Positions 48,310 to 59,919 of a stretch of 64,000 nucleotides of DNA are shown one piece after another. Source of the stretch: Nipponacmea schrenckii (lineage: Eukaryota; Mollusca; Gastropoda; Lottiidae); the NCBI GenBank assembly GCA_030562195.1, contig CM060202.1, forward strand, positions 21,934,317 through 21,998,316, written 5' to 3'. Position numbers and translations under genes: made by a program. The notes under the pieces were generated by a model that was not told where the DNA came from, made no database searches, and worked only from the letters and a program-made list of their open reading frames with translations. Each line of letters begins with the position of its first letter. The first letter of the stretch is position 1.

Positions 48310-48600
48310 TGGGTCATCTCTAACTATTATAGTTTTATTATAATCTGATAATTATGTAATATCTTACAGTACAACCCACACAATCTTAATAACAATATTT
48401 ACAATCCCCCTGTCTAAAATATGGTAAACTTTCTTCACTATTATAATCTGATAATTATATAATATCTTACAGTACAACCCACACAATCTTAATAACAATA
48501 TTTACAATCCCCCTGTCTAAAATATGGTAAACTTTCTTCACTATTATAATCTGATAATTATATAATATCTTACGTACAACACACAATCTTAATAACAAGT
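48310..48600 (+). repeat. About 105-bp minisatellite C' (right arm)
   Basis: Just under three units, the reverse complement of the array at 33575-34295 ('cagtacaacccacacaatct', 'taataacaatatttacaatc'). The last unit is ragged from about 48570. Confidence 0.92.
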
Positions 48601-48739
48601 ATTTACAGACCCCTGTTACATAGTATTTCTGTCGAACATATTAAATTGATAATTATGTATATATCTACCTGTTGATATTAAATATTTCACCAACATATTG
48701 TATTATCTGACAATAAATTGAGATATCTATATGAACTTG

Positions 48740-49390
48740 TTATTATCTGACCATATTAACATTGACTTGTATTATTGACCATATTAAACATTGACTATGT
48801 ATTGTCTGACCATATTGCAACTTGACTTGTATTTCTGACCATATTGAACATTGACTTGTATTATCTGACCATATTGAACATTGACTTGTATTATCTGACC
48901 ATATTGAACATTGACTTGTATTATCTGACCATATTGAACATTGACTTGTATTATCTGACCATATTAAACATTGACTTGTATTATCGGACCATATTGAACA
49001 TTGACTTGTATTATCTGACCATATTGAACATTGACTTGTATTGTCTGTCCATATTAAACATTGACTTGTATTGTCGGACCATATTGAACATTGACTTGTA
49101 TTATCTGACCATATTGAACATTGACTTGTATTATCTGACCATATTGAACATTGACTTGTATTATCTGACCATATTAACCATTTAATTGTATTATCTGACC
49201 ATATTGAACATTGACTTGTATTGTCTGTCCATATTAAACATTGACTTGTATTGTCGGACCATATTAACATTGACTTGTATTATCTGACTATATTTAACAT
49301 GGACTTGTATTATCTGACCATATTGAACATGGACTTGTATTGTCTGCCCATATTAAACATTAACCTGTATTATGTTAAACATTGACTTGT
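48740..49390 (+). repeat. 30-bp minisatellite A' (right arm)
   Basis: About 21 units of 'accatattgaacattgactt' plus 'gtattatctg', the reverse complement of the array at 30926-31630. Open frames on both strands (113 and 175 codons) are due to the period. Confidence 0.93.
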
Positions 49391-49394
49391 ATTA

Positions 49395-50080
49395 TCTTAT
49401 TTTATTATTTATGTTTTGATATCTGCTATTAAATTCGTTATTTTTGATAATAAAATTATTTTTTTAAGAGAACTTAACACATAGCTGCAATTCTTGTCCT
49501 ATTGGTGGATATACCTTGATGCTGAGACCGTAAAGACAGTGCTTCATTCAACTAAGTGAGACAGGGTAGGCCTATGCCTATTCTCCTTTTTAAATATTTA
49601 CTTTTATTATTGTTTGATTTGTTCATTGATGTATTTTGTTTTTATTTTGAGCATCATAATTTGTTTGATTTCTTTTAATCATATTTTGAATTTCGAAAGG
49701 TGCTGCTAAGTTCGATTTTGATAAACATTTTTGGAATGCATATTGATCATAATTTAGTTTATTTGTTTAAATATATTGACCTGGGCCTGTTTCACACCAA
49801 AAATAATTCGATTTGATTGTAGTTTATTTTCATCCTATATTATTATATTAGATATAATTAGATATAAGTATGAAAGTGCAATCTGATTTTGATGAGATTA
49901 AAGCAAAATATAAGAATTGGAACATTCTTATTTGAATTTAAAATTTGAATAATCAGATGTATGGAAATTTAAAATTATTCAGTAAATGTTACAAAGTACA
50001 ATTGTAATTTTATAATTATTTTGTGAACGGGCCTATGTTATTATACGCCCGCACATTTATCAGGACGTACTGTCTGTCTG
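49395..50080. other. No exon identified between arrays A' and B'
   Basis: The last coding exon of the left paralogue would be expected near here by symmetry. A splice-acceptor-like 'cacatag' at 49478-49484 followed in phase by a short hydrophobic run (AAILVLLVDIP, then stop) is the only candidate and is weak. A short 'tatacgcccgcac' repeat start lies at 50041. Confidence 0.35.
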
Positions 50081-50084
50081 TTGA

Positions 50085-51690
50085 AATAACCCAAGGATGA
50101 AAGTTTCTGTGATCATAATAGGACTAGAGCATTCCACATTTTTATCTAACTATTTTGTGTATTGTTTGGTATATCGTCAGTTTTCTGTAGTCAGAAAAGG
50201 ACTAGAACATACCAAACTATCGTGCTTAAATAGCTAGTAAATTGTTTGGTAACATGACAGTTTTTGTAATTGGAAAAGGACTAGAGAATTCCACACTTTT
50301 GTCTAACTATTTAGTGGATAGTTTGGTATATTGTCAGTTTTCTGTAGTCAGAAAAGGACTAGAACATACCAAACTATCGTGCTTAAATAGCTATTAAATA
50401 TGTTGTGTGTAACCCAGTGAAAGTTTTTGTTTGTCAAAAGGACTAGAGATTCCACATTTTGTCTAACTATTTAGTGGATTGTTTGGTATATTGTCAGTTT
50501 TCTGTAGTCAGAAAAGGACATAGAACATACCAAACTATCGTGCTTAAATAGCTAGTAAATTGTTTGGTAATGAAAGTTTTTGTATTTAAAAGGACTAGAG
50601 AATTCCACACTTTTATCTAACTATTTAGGGATATTTGGTATATTGTCAGTTTTCTGTAGTCAGAAAAGGCAAGAACATACCAAACTATCGTGCTTAAATA
50701 GCTAGTAAATTGTTTGGTAACATGAAAGTTTTTGTAATTGTAAAAGGCTAGAGAATTCCACACTTTTGTCTAACTATTTAGTGGATAGTTTGGTATATTG
50801 TCAGTTTTCTGTAGTCAGAAAAGGACTAGAACATACCAAACTATCGTGCTTAAAAAGCTAGTAAATTGTTTGGTAACATGAAAGTTTTTGTAATTGTAAA
50901 AGGACTAGAGAATTCCACACTTTTTTCTACTATTTAGCAGATAGTTTGGTATATTGTCAGTTTTCTGTAGTCAGAAAAGGACTAGAACATACCAAACTAT
51001 CGTGCTTAAAAAGCTAGTAAATTGTTTGGTAACATGAAAGTTTTTGTAATTGTAAAAGGCTAGAGAATTCCACACTTTTTTCTATCTATTTAGCAGATAG
51101 TTTGGTATATTGTCAGTTTTCTGTAGTCAGAAAAGGACTAGAACATACCAAACTATCGTGCTTAAAAAGCTAGTAAATTGTTTGGTAACATGACAGTTTT
51201 TGTAATTGTAAAAGGACTAGAGAATTCCACACTTTTGTCTAACTATTTAGTGGATAGTTTGGTATATTGTCAGTTTTCTGTAGTCAGAAAAGGACTAGAA
51301 CATACCAACTATCGTGCTTAAATAGCTAGTAAATTGTTTGGTAACATGAAAGTTTTTGTAATTGTAAAAGGACTAGAGAATTCCACACTTTTTTCTATCT
51401 ATTTAGTGGATAGTTTGGTATATCGTCAGTTTTCTGTAGTCAGAAAAGGACAAGAACATACAAACTATCGTGCTTAAATAGCTAGTAAATTGTTTGGTAA
51501 CATGACAGTTTTTGTAATTGTGAAAGGGCTAGAGAATTCCACACTTTTGTCTAACTATTTAGTGGATAGTTTGGTATATTGTCAGTTTTCTGTAGTCAGA
51601 AAAGGACTAGAACATACCAAACTATCGTGCTTAAATAGGTAGTAAATTGTTTGGTACAAGGACAGTTTATGTGATTGTAATGGGACTAGA
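50085..51690 (+). repeat. About 156-bp higher-order repeat B' (right arm)
   Basis: About ten units, each a dimer of two related halves of about 78 bp: one with 'gaattccacacttttgtcta', the other with 'acataccaaactatcgtgct'. The reverse complement of the second half matches the 80-bp units at 29965-30235. Several units near 50400-50700 have small deletions. Confidence 0.92.
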
Positions 51691-51794
51691 ACTTACCAAT
51701 CTTAGTTTGTTATTTTTTTGTAAGAACCGTACGTAGTTTTATATGAATAAAGCTTAGAATACTGTAATGGTGTACTATGTAGCTTGATTTATAT

Positions 51795-52018
51795 TTATAG
51801 TGGTGGGAATTTGCTTGGCAGCCCGGGAAGAATCACATAGTGTCAGCTCAAAGGTGACTTTGTTCTATCCCATTGTCGCGAAAACTCGAAGTCTCGAATG
51901 CACCAAATGGGAGAATAATGTTCCAATATCTCAATTTATCTCAATAAAAACAAACCAAGTGTATTACAACTTTATATATAGATATCAACATATACATACA
52001 ACAATAAACATGAAATGA
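51795..52018 (+). other. Unassigned open frame after an acceptor-like site
   Basis: After 'atttatag' a frame of about 73 codons runs to a stop, with 'SSKVTLFYPIVAKTRSLECTKW'-type composition (shown in part: VTLFYPIVAKT, SLECTKW). It could be a terminal exon of an unrelated gene or chance. No domain was recognised. Confidence 0.25.
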
Positions 52019-52042
52019 TTTAATATCATTTAGAAAGTGGTG

Positions 52043-52255
52043 TTGCAACAATATTTTCGTTATTGGGAAAATTTTCTATTTTGTGGAAGGTCCGTTGGCC
52101 GAGTGGCCTAGACGGTTGACATGCATTGCTGGCGATTAGGTGCCTGACTCTGAGATCGCTGGTTCGAAACCCGTTCGGGTCTCAGGCAATTTACAGCACT
52201 AGAATATGTGCTATACCAAGAAAGTGTTATCCCAATAACGAAAATATTGTAACAA
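52043..52255 (+). mobile_element. tRNA-like sequence framed by 25-bp terminal inverted repeats
   Basis: Ends: 52043-52067 ('ttgcaacaatattttcgtta' then 'ttggg') and 52231-52255, its reverse complement with one mismatch. The interior (52090-52185) has a strong A-box 'tggccgagtggcctaga' and B-box 'ggttcgaaaccc', resembling a class II (Ser/Leu) tRNA. The 5' and 3' acceptor arms do not pair, so it is not a functional tRNA gene. No clear target duplication. Confidence 0.75.
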
Positions 52256-52259
52256 TAAA

Positions 52260-53400
52260 CATATAAGACTAATATAAGCTTCAAGCTTGTCTCTGTATCG
52301 GATCATTAATTTATATAATATGTATATTTGTTTGTATAGTATCTGTAATAAATACTGTTTAAACCAATAAACATATATACACTTTATTTATAATGATGAT
52401 AAAATAAATGGGTGCTGATACGAGACATTGATTGAAATTGGACCCACTGAATACACTTATTGGACAACACAATCCTGTGGCATTCAGAAGTACTGCAAAT
52501 TCATGACAATCGCATATGCCTTTTAAATATTTGGTGAAGTCTCAAGATTCAAATATGAAATAATTCCAGATACTTATGGAACTGGGGCTTATATTTTGAT
52601 ATGTGATCAATGATTTAGTCCGATATATTCTTAATATTATTGTCTGACATTAGATTGATAGAGACATCAAACCGATTTCGTTATAGCGAATGTTAAGAAA
52701 AATAGGCAGGTGACATTACAAAGGTAATTACGAAACAATGTGAGAATATTAGGCGGAGTACTACTGGAATAATTTTATCTGCTCTTAATTTCAATGATAT
52801 TAGAAATAAGTTATAGAAGATCTTCAATAATGAAATAAAATCAATAAAATACAGACAAATAACAAAGAGCATATTGATATGAAACTTTTTTATTCTCTTT
52901 TTGTCCGTTCGAAGCATCAGTAGCTCTCTACTAGGCAATAACACAACCTTGGTTCCTAACGTTAAAATATTTTAATCCATGACTCCCTTTATATACATTA
53001 TACATATAGACATATAGTATTAGTACTGGAAGTCAGAGGGGGTGCAGTGGTTAAAACCTTACACTATATACATGACTTGACTTTAGACGCTTTCCATTAC
53101 TGATTTATCCAAGCTTGTGCCTTATCACAGTGTACACTTTTATTATATACATGATATCAAGAACATACATACATACAAAGGAAAAGCAAGTCAACCATTT
53201 GTAGATAAATGTATACATATAAACAATATAAACAACACAATAATAAGTAAAATAAACAATCTACTACCTGTAGATATAACAACTAGGTTGGACAAATACA
53301 AATCAATCATTAAATATCTACTATCTGTAGATAAGAGAAACACATGCCTAAAGACAAAGGTCTTACCTAATAGTGGTGCTGAAAGAAAAAAGGGGGTAGT
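52260..53400. other. No gene seen
   Basis: AT-rich. The 83-codon minus frame (52944-52693) and the 95-codon plus frame (53117-53404) show no motif or splice context. Confidence 0.4.
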
Positions 53401-53429
53401 TTAAGATGTTTAACAATTTTATAAAATGT

Positions 53430-53680
53430 AAAGATTTCTATTAGACCAGATAGTGAAAGTAAACGTATAGATGAAGGGCAAGAATTCAGGATCAATGTTC
53501 AGAAAGTTTTTTTTTTCAGAGATAGAAAAATTAGAGGTACAGAGAAAGTTATTTACAAAAATATTTACAAATTTCCGAAAATGTTCAATAGATTTACAAT
53601 TTAAAAATAGATGTTCCAGGCTTTCAGTTACATTTTTACAATGATTACATGTTTTGATTAAGTGCCTTTTTTTTCTTTTT
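53430..53680 (-). pseudogene. LINE 3'-end fragment with CCHC-like C-terminus
   Basis: The minus strand reads 'LIKTCNHCKNVTESLEHLFL' then 'NCKSIEHFRKFVNIF', the C..C....E..H....C arrangement common at the C-terminus of non-LTR retrotransposon reverse transcriptases. It is a short, isolated piece. Confidence 0.6.
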
Positions 53681-53995
53681 TTTTTTAAGCACTCAGAAAT
53701 ACAGGGATTATACCATCACAGATGGTCCCCTGCTGCTCTCTACGGTTCCCTATTTACAAAGTTAAGACATTGATGTTTAAAAGGATGGTGCAACTTAACC
53801 TTGTGCATGTAACAATTTGACCGTATTATGTTAGTAATTAAAATTTAGGGTGGTAAAACTTATCGGATTTATGAGAGCAAATCATTACAGTGCTTGGAGC
53901 TTGATATTTTTTTGCTCCTCGAGACATTTGATGTTATTCCTTTTCTTTTTTTTTTGTCTCAGTGTGTCGTTCTTTTTTCACACTATTAAAATATG

Positions 53996-54014
53996 TATAT
54001 ATATATATATATAT
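53996..54014. repeat. (TA)n microsatellite
   Basis: A short run of TA dinucleotides ('tatatatatatatata'). Confidence 0.9.
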
Positions 54015-54399
54015 TTACATTGGATTAAAATATTTATGGTGATTGTACATTATATATAAAAAAATTTCAGAACTCAACTAAGGGTGTACACAGCTGTCAA
54101 AGGACAGAAATATACACCCATAGATGGTTGTCATGAGAAACGAAATGGTGTCCTCAGCCCAAGACGTCTAAGTGCCTTAGACGTGCTGATAAAACTTTTT
54201 TGTGGGGTGCGCATCATGCAATGACAGGTATAAGAAGTCCTTAATTTTACTAGAATTAATCAAGACTAGGTTTTTCAACGTTTGTTCTTTTTGGATGTTG
54301 AGTATTTTTTCGAATTTTGAAGGATGATATAGAGTATGAGAATCTGCCAAATTAAAGTCCATACTGCTTTTGAGAGAAATTCCGAGCCAATATTTAAAG

Positions 54400-54615
54400 A
54401 GATGGTCTAATCTGAAGCCATAAACGAGAATGATTGGTAATGATCTTTGTTCTACCTATTTACAGCTAGGTGGCTAGGTAGATTAGAACAATGATCCAAG
54501 ATGGTCTAATCTGAAGCCATGAACTGGAATGATTGATAATGATCTTTGTTCTACCTATTTACAGCTAGGTAGATTAGAATAATGATCAAAGACTGTCTAA
54601 TCCGAAGCCATGAAC
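54400..54615. repeat. About 90-bp minisatellite D, outlying block
   Basis: Two to three units of 'gatctttgttctacctattt', 'acagctaggtagattagaa' and 'atggtctaatctgaagcca', the family that dominates 59920-64000. Confidence 0.9.
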
Positions 54616-55355
54616 TTTACTTTACTTTATTATTATTATGGCACTGGTATTTCTACCATGGCCAACATATTAAATACATAATACAATTAGTATATACATA
54701 ATAGATACATAACTTTATAATAAAATACAATCATAAGAATTGTAAACAGCTTCCTTATACATGTACATGTTGTTGTATAAATATATAAGACATGAAATAT
54801 TGATGGAAATAACATTTATAAAATATTAGTATGTAAAATATTGATGACAAATATAGAACATGATTAAATAACATAATGTGTAGTAGTAGGGATTATCGTT
54901 ATTTCCAGGCATTGAACAAATAGGTGGATAAATTAATAGTTAGTTGTTTATCAGTACATTTGAGTAAGTCATAAAATTTTTGTAAGTTCGGAAATAGAAA
55001 ATAATACTGAGGTAGTACTAAGTTTGTCTTAAATGTTGAAATGTAGGACATATTAATAAAAAGTGGAATTCATCTTCGACAAAGTTTTCCCTAGTTGAAT
55101 TGTTTTTAACTCTTTTGTAAGCATTTCTAGAAATATTAAAATATATTTAGCTTCTTTACATTCACTATTGAACCATGGTTTTTTCTTGTTAACAGTTTTG
55201 GCAGCTTTTGGATAAAAATTTTTACCATAAATATTATCAATTAGATTTAACAATGTAGTACTAATATCATGTGTTACAGCATCGATTGATTCAGGGGTTT
55301 TAGACATGACTGACTGACTGGTAGGTATGGTGTCTGCTTCGGTAATCAAAACCAT
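54615..55355 (-). pseudogene. LINE 'X' fragment: 3' region and EN-RT linker
   Basis: The minus frame 55355-55053 contains 'KKKPWFNSECKEAK', typical of the linker between endonuclease and reverse transcriptase in RTE/Jockey-like LINEs. Its expected upstream part (the endonuclease C-terminus) is found at 59560-59900, so the element was split by the 4.2-kb insertion 55360-59560. The sequence below 55050 is AT-rich and non-coding. Confidence 0.6.
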
Positions 55356-55379
55356 ATCGCGGACGTTGAGTAAGGAGCG

Positions 55380-55500
55380 ACCTGGCTTCTTCTATATCTT
55401 TACTCTTCGTTCTTCTTCTGTATCTTTATTCTTCGTTCTTCTTCTGTATCTTGATTCTTCGTTCTTCTTCTGTAACTGTCTTCTTTCTTCTTGTAGATAG
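55380..55500. repeat. (TTCTTC) / 'cttcttctgtatctt' low-complexity repeat
   Basis: Three to four copies of 'cgttcttcttctgtatcttt'-like units in the 3' region of the LINE below. Confidence 0.75.
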
Positions 55501-55775
55501 CGATGTGCTTTTATGACTTCATCTGTACTTCTCTGTAAAGAGCGGTGTGCTCTTTAAACTTCTTCTACCCTTCTTCTGTGATTCTTCTTGACGTTTAACC
55601 GAAGACTGAGTCCACGTTCGACGTCATACCTACAGATGAGCAGGACGCTCTTCTGATGTGCTACCTAGGTGATCATTCCTATTTCTTTTAAGAAATAATA
55701 AACTGCTTCACAAATTGCCGACATACCCTCTCCCGTATGTGACAGAATGTTTTTCAGATTATAGTCCAGCTTACG

Positions 55776-58492
55776 TTATAGGCGTTTGCCTCGAAGCGTT
55801 TGCCTCTCTTCCCTTAATTGCTCACAATGGATTAACAGATGTTCTGCGGTGCCAGCTTCACCGCAGGGACATAGCTTTAGTTCGTATTTGTGATTTCTTA
55901 CCTCGCCCATCATTCTCAAACGAGCGACCGATCGACAGATCTGTCGATTGGGATGGTGCAAAATTACTTTACTGCTAATGCTATCGTTTAGTCTGAAGCG
56001 AAACGTATCAGCATCCTCGAGAGTTACCTCCCATGCAGATTTGATGCTTTTACCGATCATGCTCCGGACTTCTGATAAGCTGTAGTCTATCGGCTCAATT
56101 TCCGTTAGATCTAGTCCTTGTTTTGCGAGTTCATCTGCAATCTCATTTCCTTGTATGTTAACATGAGACGGGATCCATGCCAGCTCGATTGATTTGCCTT
56201 GACTATGTATTAATGAGCACGCTTGCCTGATTTCATTCACTAGCCCCGATTGGAACTCGAAGAGTCGTTGACAATCGACATCAGACTGCTAAGCGAGTCG
56301 CTTAATACTACATAATTTGGATTTTGGTGGCCAGCGGAATATTGCACGCATAGAGGATTGCAAGCATCTCTGAAGTATACACCGAACAGTTATTGGGTAG
56401 TCGCTTGATTATTTGAACCATCAGTGTAGATACAGGTGCTTTCCGACCACCTAGCGTCCATATGAGTTAAAGCGATCATCCGAGCGATGCAGGGATCGTC
56501 CCGTTTCTTATCCAATCTCGTAGCGAGAGAGGTGTCGACAAGAGCAGGCGTGATCATCCAAGGAGCAATCTGGGGGAGAGCAAACTCTCTGATGGGCAAC
56601 CTATCTAGCCCAAATTTTCGAACGGATTCCCGAACTGCCTGGCCAAAGCTTATATTCTTTTAGGCTTACCCGAACCTCTTGATCTCGAGGTAGGTGGGAG
56701 ATGATTCTCCAAGGTGCTTGATTTTTGACCAGTATCTTAGAGCTTGCTCCTCTCTGCGGAGTTTGAGAGGGACCTCACCAACATCTTGGAGTAGCGACTC
56801 CATTTTTATTCCGATACCTCCTTCGGTGGCTATGCGGAGTGCTTTATGCTGTATTATATCAAGTTTATGCAGAAGCATTGGTCTAGCAGTCATGAATGCC
56901 TGTGAACCGTAGTCCAAGATGGGCCGGATCAGCGCACGATAGATCATCATGAGCGTCACCACATTGGCACCCCATTCATTGCCGGATATATTTCTCATTA
57001 AATTCATCAAAGCTTGGCACCTGTGTTTGATATTTGTGATATGGGGTCCCCATGAGAGTTTCCTATCGAAAGTTACACCAAGTAGCTTGGTCTCACCGAC
57101 GAATCGGATAGGCTCGCCATCCAAAACTAGTCGCATGTCGGTCACCTGGGGGTCTGCGCAGACCAACATTCCCACCGTTTTGGCTTTGGATATTCTGAAT
57201 CCCTAGTCATTTGCCCACTTTGCAAAGCGATCCAAGCATAGTTGCATCCGTTCTTTTAGGTTTGTGTATAAGTAACCATTGCTCCAAAAAGTGCTGTCGT
57301 CAGCAAACATCGCGATCTGACATTTGTTTGACAGGTATTTGGAGTTGCGGATATCATTGACCATTATACTAAACACATTGACCATTATACTAAACACATT
57401 GACCATTATACTAAACAAGGTGGGGCTAATGACTGAGCCTTGTGGCGTGCCATTTTCCAGACTGAATTCATCGCTGAAACTCTTTCCTATGGTTACAAGT
57501 ATCTTACAAGTCTACGAACACAGCACAGAGGAAACCAGAACTGTTCCGAAGACGATTTGTTATCATCGTTTCGAGGATTTTGCATAACGTGGATGTAAGG
57601 CTAACGGGTCTGTAAGACTCCGTTTCTGTGGGATCTTTTCCAGCCTTTACGGTAGGTATAATGGATGCCGTTTGTGAGGTTTCGTTGGACACGGCGTAGT
57701 GCTTTCTTTCGTAATTTCACTGCGTGATGGCAAGCATCCGACCACCAGGGCTTCGGACAAGCCCTGTTTTTGCCAGAGGTTCGCGGGATAGCTTCCTTGG
57801 CTGCCTCCATGAGGACCATGGTGACAATTTTGGCAAAGACATCAACATCCTCGTTTTGTATCTCCTTTACGTCCCACTGCGAACAGTTTTCAGTAAATTT
57901 TATCCAATCTGCCTTTGCGATTTGCCATTTTTGTTCGCCGTGGATTTCTCCCCTTCTTAATTGACCTTTATAAGTAATATCTATTACTAGATGATCATTT
58001 CCAAGGGTCTCGGTCGAATTAACTTGCCAGTTGCAATTTGAAGCTATATTTGTCGAAGCGATAGTAAGATCTAAATGAGACATTCCTCCACTGGAGTTGT
58101 GGATCAAAGTAGGCCTCCCATCGTTCAATAAGCATATGTCGTTATCCTCGATGAATTCGAGTAGTCCCTCTCCTCGACCATCTTGCTTTTTCGATCCCCA
58201 TGTGGCGTGTTTTGAATTAAAGTAACCACAGAACAGGACGTTCCGATGTGATATTTGTTCACGTAAGTTTCGATATGAGCTTGGTTCAATGACATTCTTA
58301 CCAGGCGACAGATAAACATTGACTATTGCTATTTTCTTTCCATCAGCAAGGGAGAGGGATACTCCGATAACCTCAAATTCATTACTACGCAGGGATAGTG
58401 TTTGATAAGGTATTCCTCCACCGATACGCTTTTTATGTGAACCAGGTCTATCCAGTCTAGAGCAGAGATACCTGGGCAAGGTTTGGATCCGT
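55776..58492 (-). pseudogene. Non-LTR retrotransposon (I/Nimb-like): endonuclease, RT, RNase H; decayed
   Basis: Minus-strand order. Endonuclease 58479-57601 ('GKKIAIVNVYLSPGKNV', 'VLFCGYFNSKHATWGS' where GDFN is altered, 'MSHLDLTIAS', 'LGNDHLVIDI'). RT start about 57690-57500 ('YRPVSLTSTLCKILETMI'). Most of the RT palm is deleted, then 'AMFADDSTFWS' (57418-57203) supplies the catalytic FADD. Thumb region 57175-56666 ('TKLLGVTFDRKLSWGPHI', 'RALIRPILDYGSQAF'). RNase H 56599-55776 ('CIYTDGSNNQ', 'IELAWIPSHVNIQGNEIADE'), then a Cys/His tail ('CPCGEAGTAEHLLIHC'). A terminal RNase H is typical of the I-superclade. Frameshifts and the deletion make it inactive. A 19-bp sequence is triplicated at 57359-57415. 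Confidence 0.88.
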
Positions 58493-58493
58493 T

Positions 58494-59559
58494 ATCAAAG
58501 ACCATATAAATAATAAGACATGACAGCTGGGCCAATCAGCGTACCAGGCGACGAACAGCGCCACTCAGCGGAGGGTAGTAAAGCGCACTTAGGCTTCATT
58601 GAAGGCCTAGTGGGAAAATGCCTCCTCGCCTGAATTTACCATCCAAGAGTAATGTTAATGTTGTTTTGTTCCAACAGCTATCGGAACAAGGAATCTGCAG
58701 TTTCTTTTCTCAAGTTTCCTGTGGCGATATCAGGTAAGAAGTTCTATTTTCCCCGTGTTAGCGATCTAAATATCCGAATGAAAAGACGTAACTATTGAGC
58801 AAAAATCAAAATGGCGACATTAAGACGAGTCAATATATTATATAGCCAGGATCGGCTTAAATATCGCAAACTACTTTAAAGTTTAGTATATTGTTAAATC
58901 AGGAATTGAATTGGCTTTTCAAATCTGTACTTATCTGATGTCTCGTGAAGGTGATATTGGTAGTTGGAAGTCAAAATTTCGGCGACAAAATTTGAAGTCG
59001 TTGGAGCCTACTGACTCCTAGTTTATTTTTATTATTCTTGTAACTAAACTTGTATTTTTGTCACAATTCAAGTCATTACTACTTTCATTTTCTCATTTGC
59101 TTTGAAGACCTGTCCTATTAAAAAATCACTCATTGCACACTACATGGCACTGGCCCGTGTAGGCCATAGAAGTTCATATAATTGGACTTATAAAAGTATA
59201 AAAACCATTACATTACATTTCCATTATTGAACTGTCGAAACGCCTACAATTTGGGTTTGGAAACTTTTCGTTAGTAAAAACTGACTTCAACTCCATGTTT
59301 CTCGTCTCTCAATGATCGAAAATTTTTGAAACACATACGCATTGAAAGCTAATTCATTTGCCCGTTTAACGATGTATATGAGCAAATTTTATTGAAGCAA
59401 AGAGGAGCGGTTAAAGACGACGAAGTAGCGTTTCGGCCACGTTAGACAGTTATAAATAGATGTTGTGTATACTACCCGCCACTTGGCGGCGCTGCGACTT
59501 CGCTGGTACTAAAGGGAGTAGAATAGCTGTCACGTCTTATTATTTATATGGTCTTTGAT
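58494..59559. mobile_element. Foldback DNA element with a THAP-like peptide (P-element-like?)
   Basis: Ends 'atcaaagaccatataaataa' at 58494 and the reverse complement ending at 59559 match for about 35 bp with one mismatch; weaker inverted similarity ('gtaccag', 'cagcgcc') extends to about 90 bp. On the plus strand at 58660-58732 the frame 'FCSNSYRNKESAVSFLKFP' before a donor-like 'ggtaag' resembles the start of a THAP zinc finger (CSN...F..FP), a DNA-binding domain of P-element-type transposases. No transposase body is seen. The rest of the interior is non-coding, with a SINE tail-like segment at 59110-59175. Confidence 0.55.
59110..59175 (+). mobile_element. SINE 3' tail-like fragment
   Basis: 'tcactcattgcacactacat' followed by 'ggcactggcccgtgtaggcc' corresponds to the 3' part of the SINE at 21280-21330. 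Confidence 0.5.
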
Positions 59560-59905
59560 ATTATCAAGCATTGGAAATATAATAAGGGGAGACAATCGTG
59601 TAATTTATCTTTCAATATATCAACTGAATTATTATTCCACTTTAAAATTCTGACAGGATCAAGATTAGATTCAGGTTCTATAAAACACTAATTTGACAAA
59701 CGAAAAATAATTGGGGCATGATCCGAAAATTCAGTGAAATCTTAATTACTTAAATATTTAATTAAAGGGAAACATTTTAAATGCCACAATAAATAGTTAA
59801 TTATAGATTCACCTTGTTTATTAGAAAATGTAGCTCTACCTTTAATATCATCACTCAATCTTCCATTGACTATAAGACAAGAGGTTGATTTACACAAATT
59901 GAAAA
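59560..59905 (-). pseudogene. LINE 'X' endonuclease C-terminal fragment
   Basis: The minus strand reads 'SCLIVNGRLSDDIKGRATFS', 'SIINYLL' and 'DFTEFSDHAPIIFRLSN', the C-terminal blocks of an apurinic-type LINE endonuclease (NGR, G..T, YLL, SDHAPI), with stops between. It fits upstream of the linker at 55355-55053. Confidence 0.7.
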
Positions 59906-59919
59906 TTATTAGAACTGGA

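Noticed and set aside
48743..49270. Overlapping 113- and 175-codon ORFs on both strands (and 152- and 70-codon ORFs at 30926-31624)
   Set aside because: Both are products of the 30-bp minisatellite A family, whose unit length keeps any stop-free frame open.
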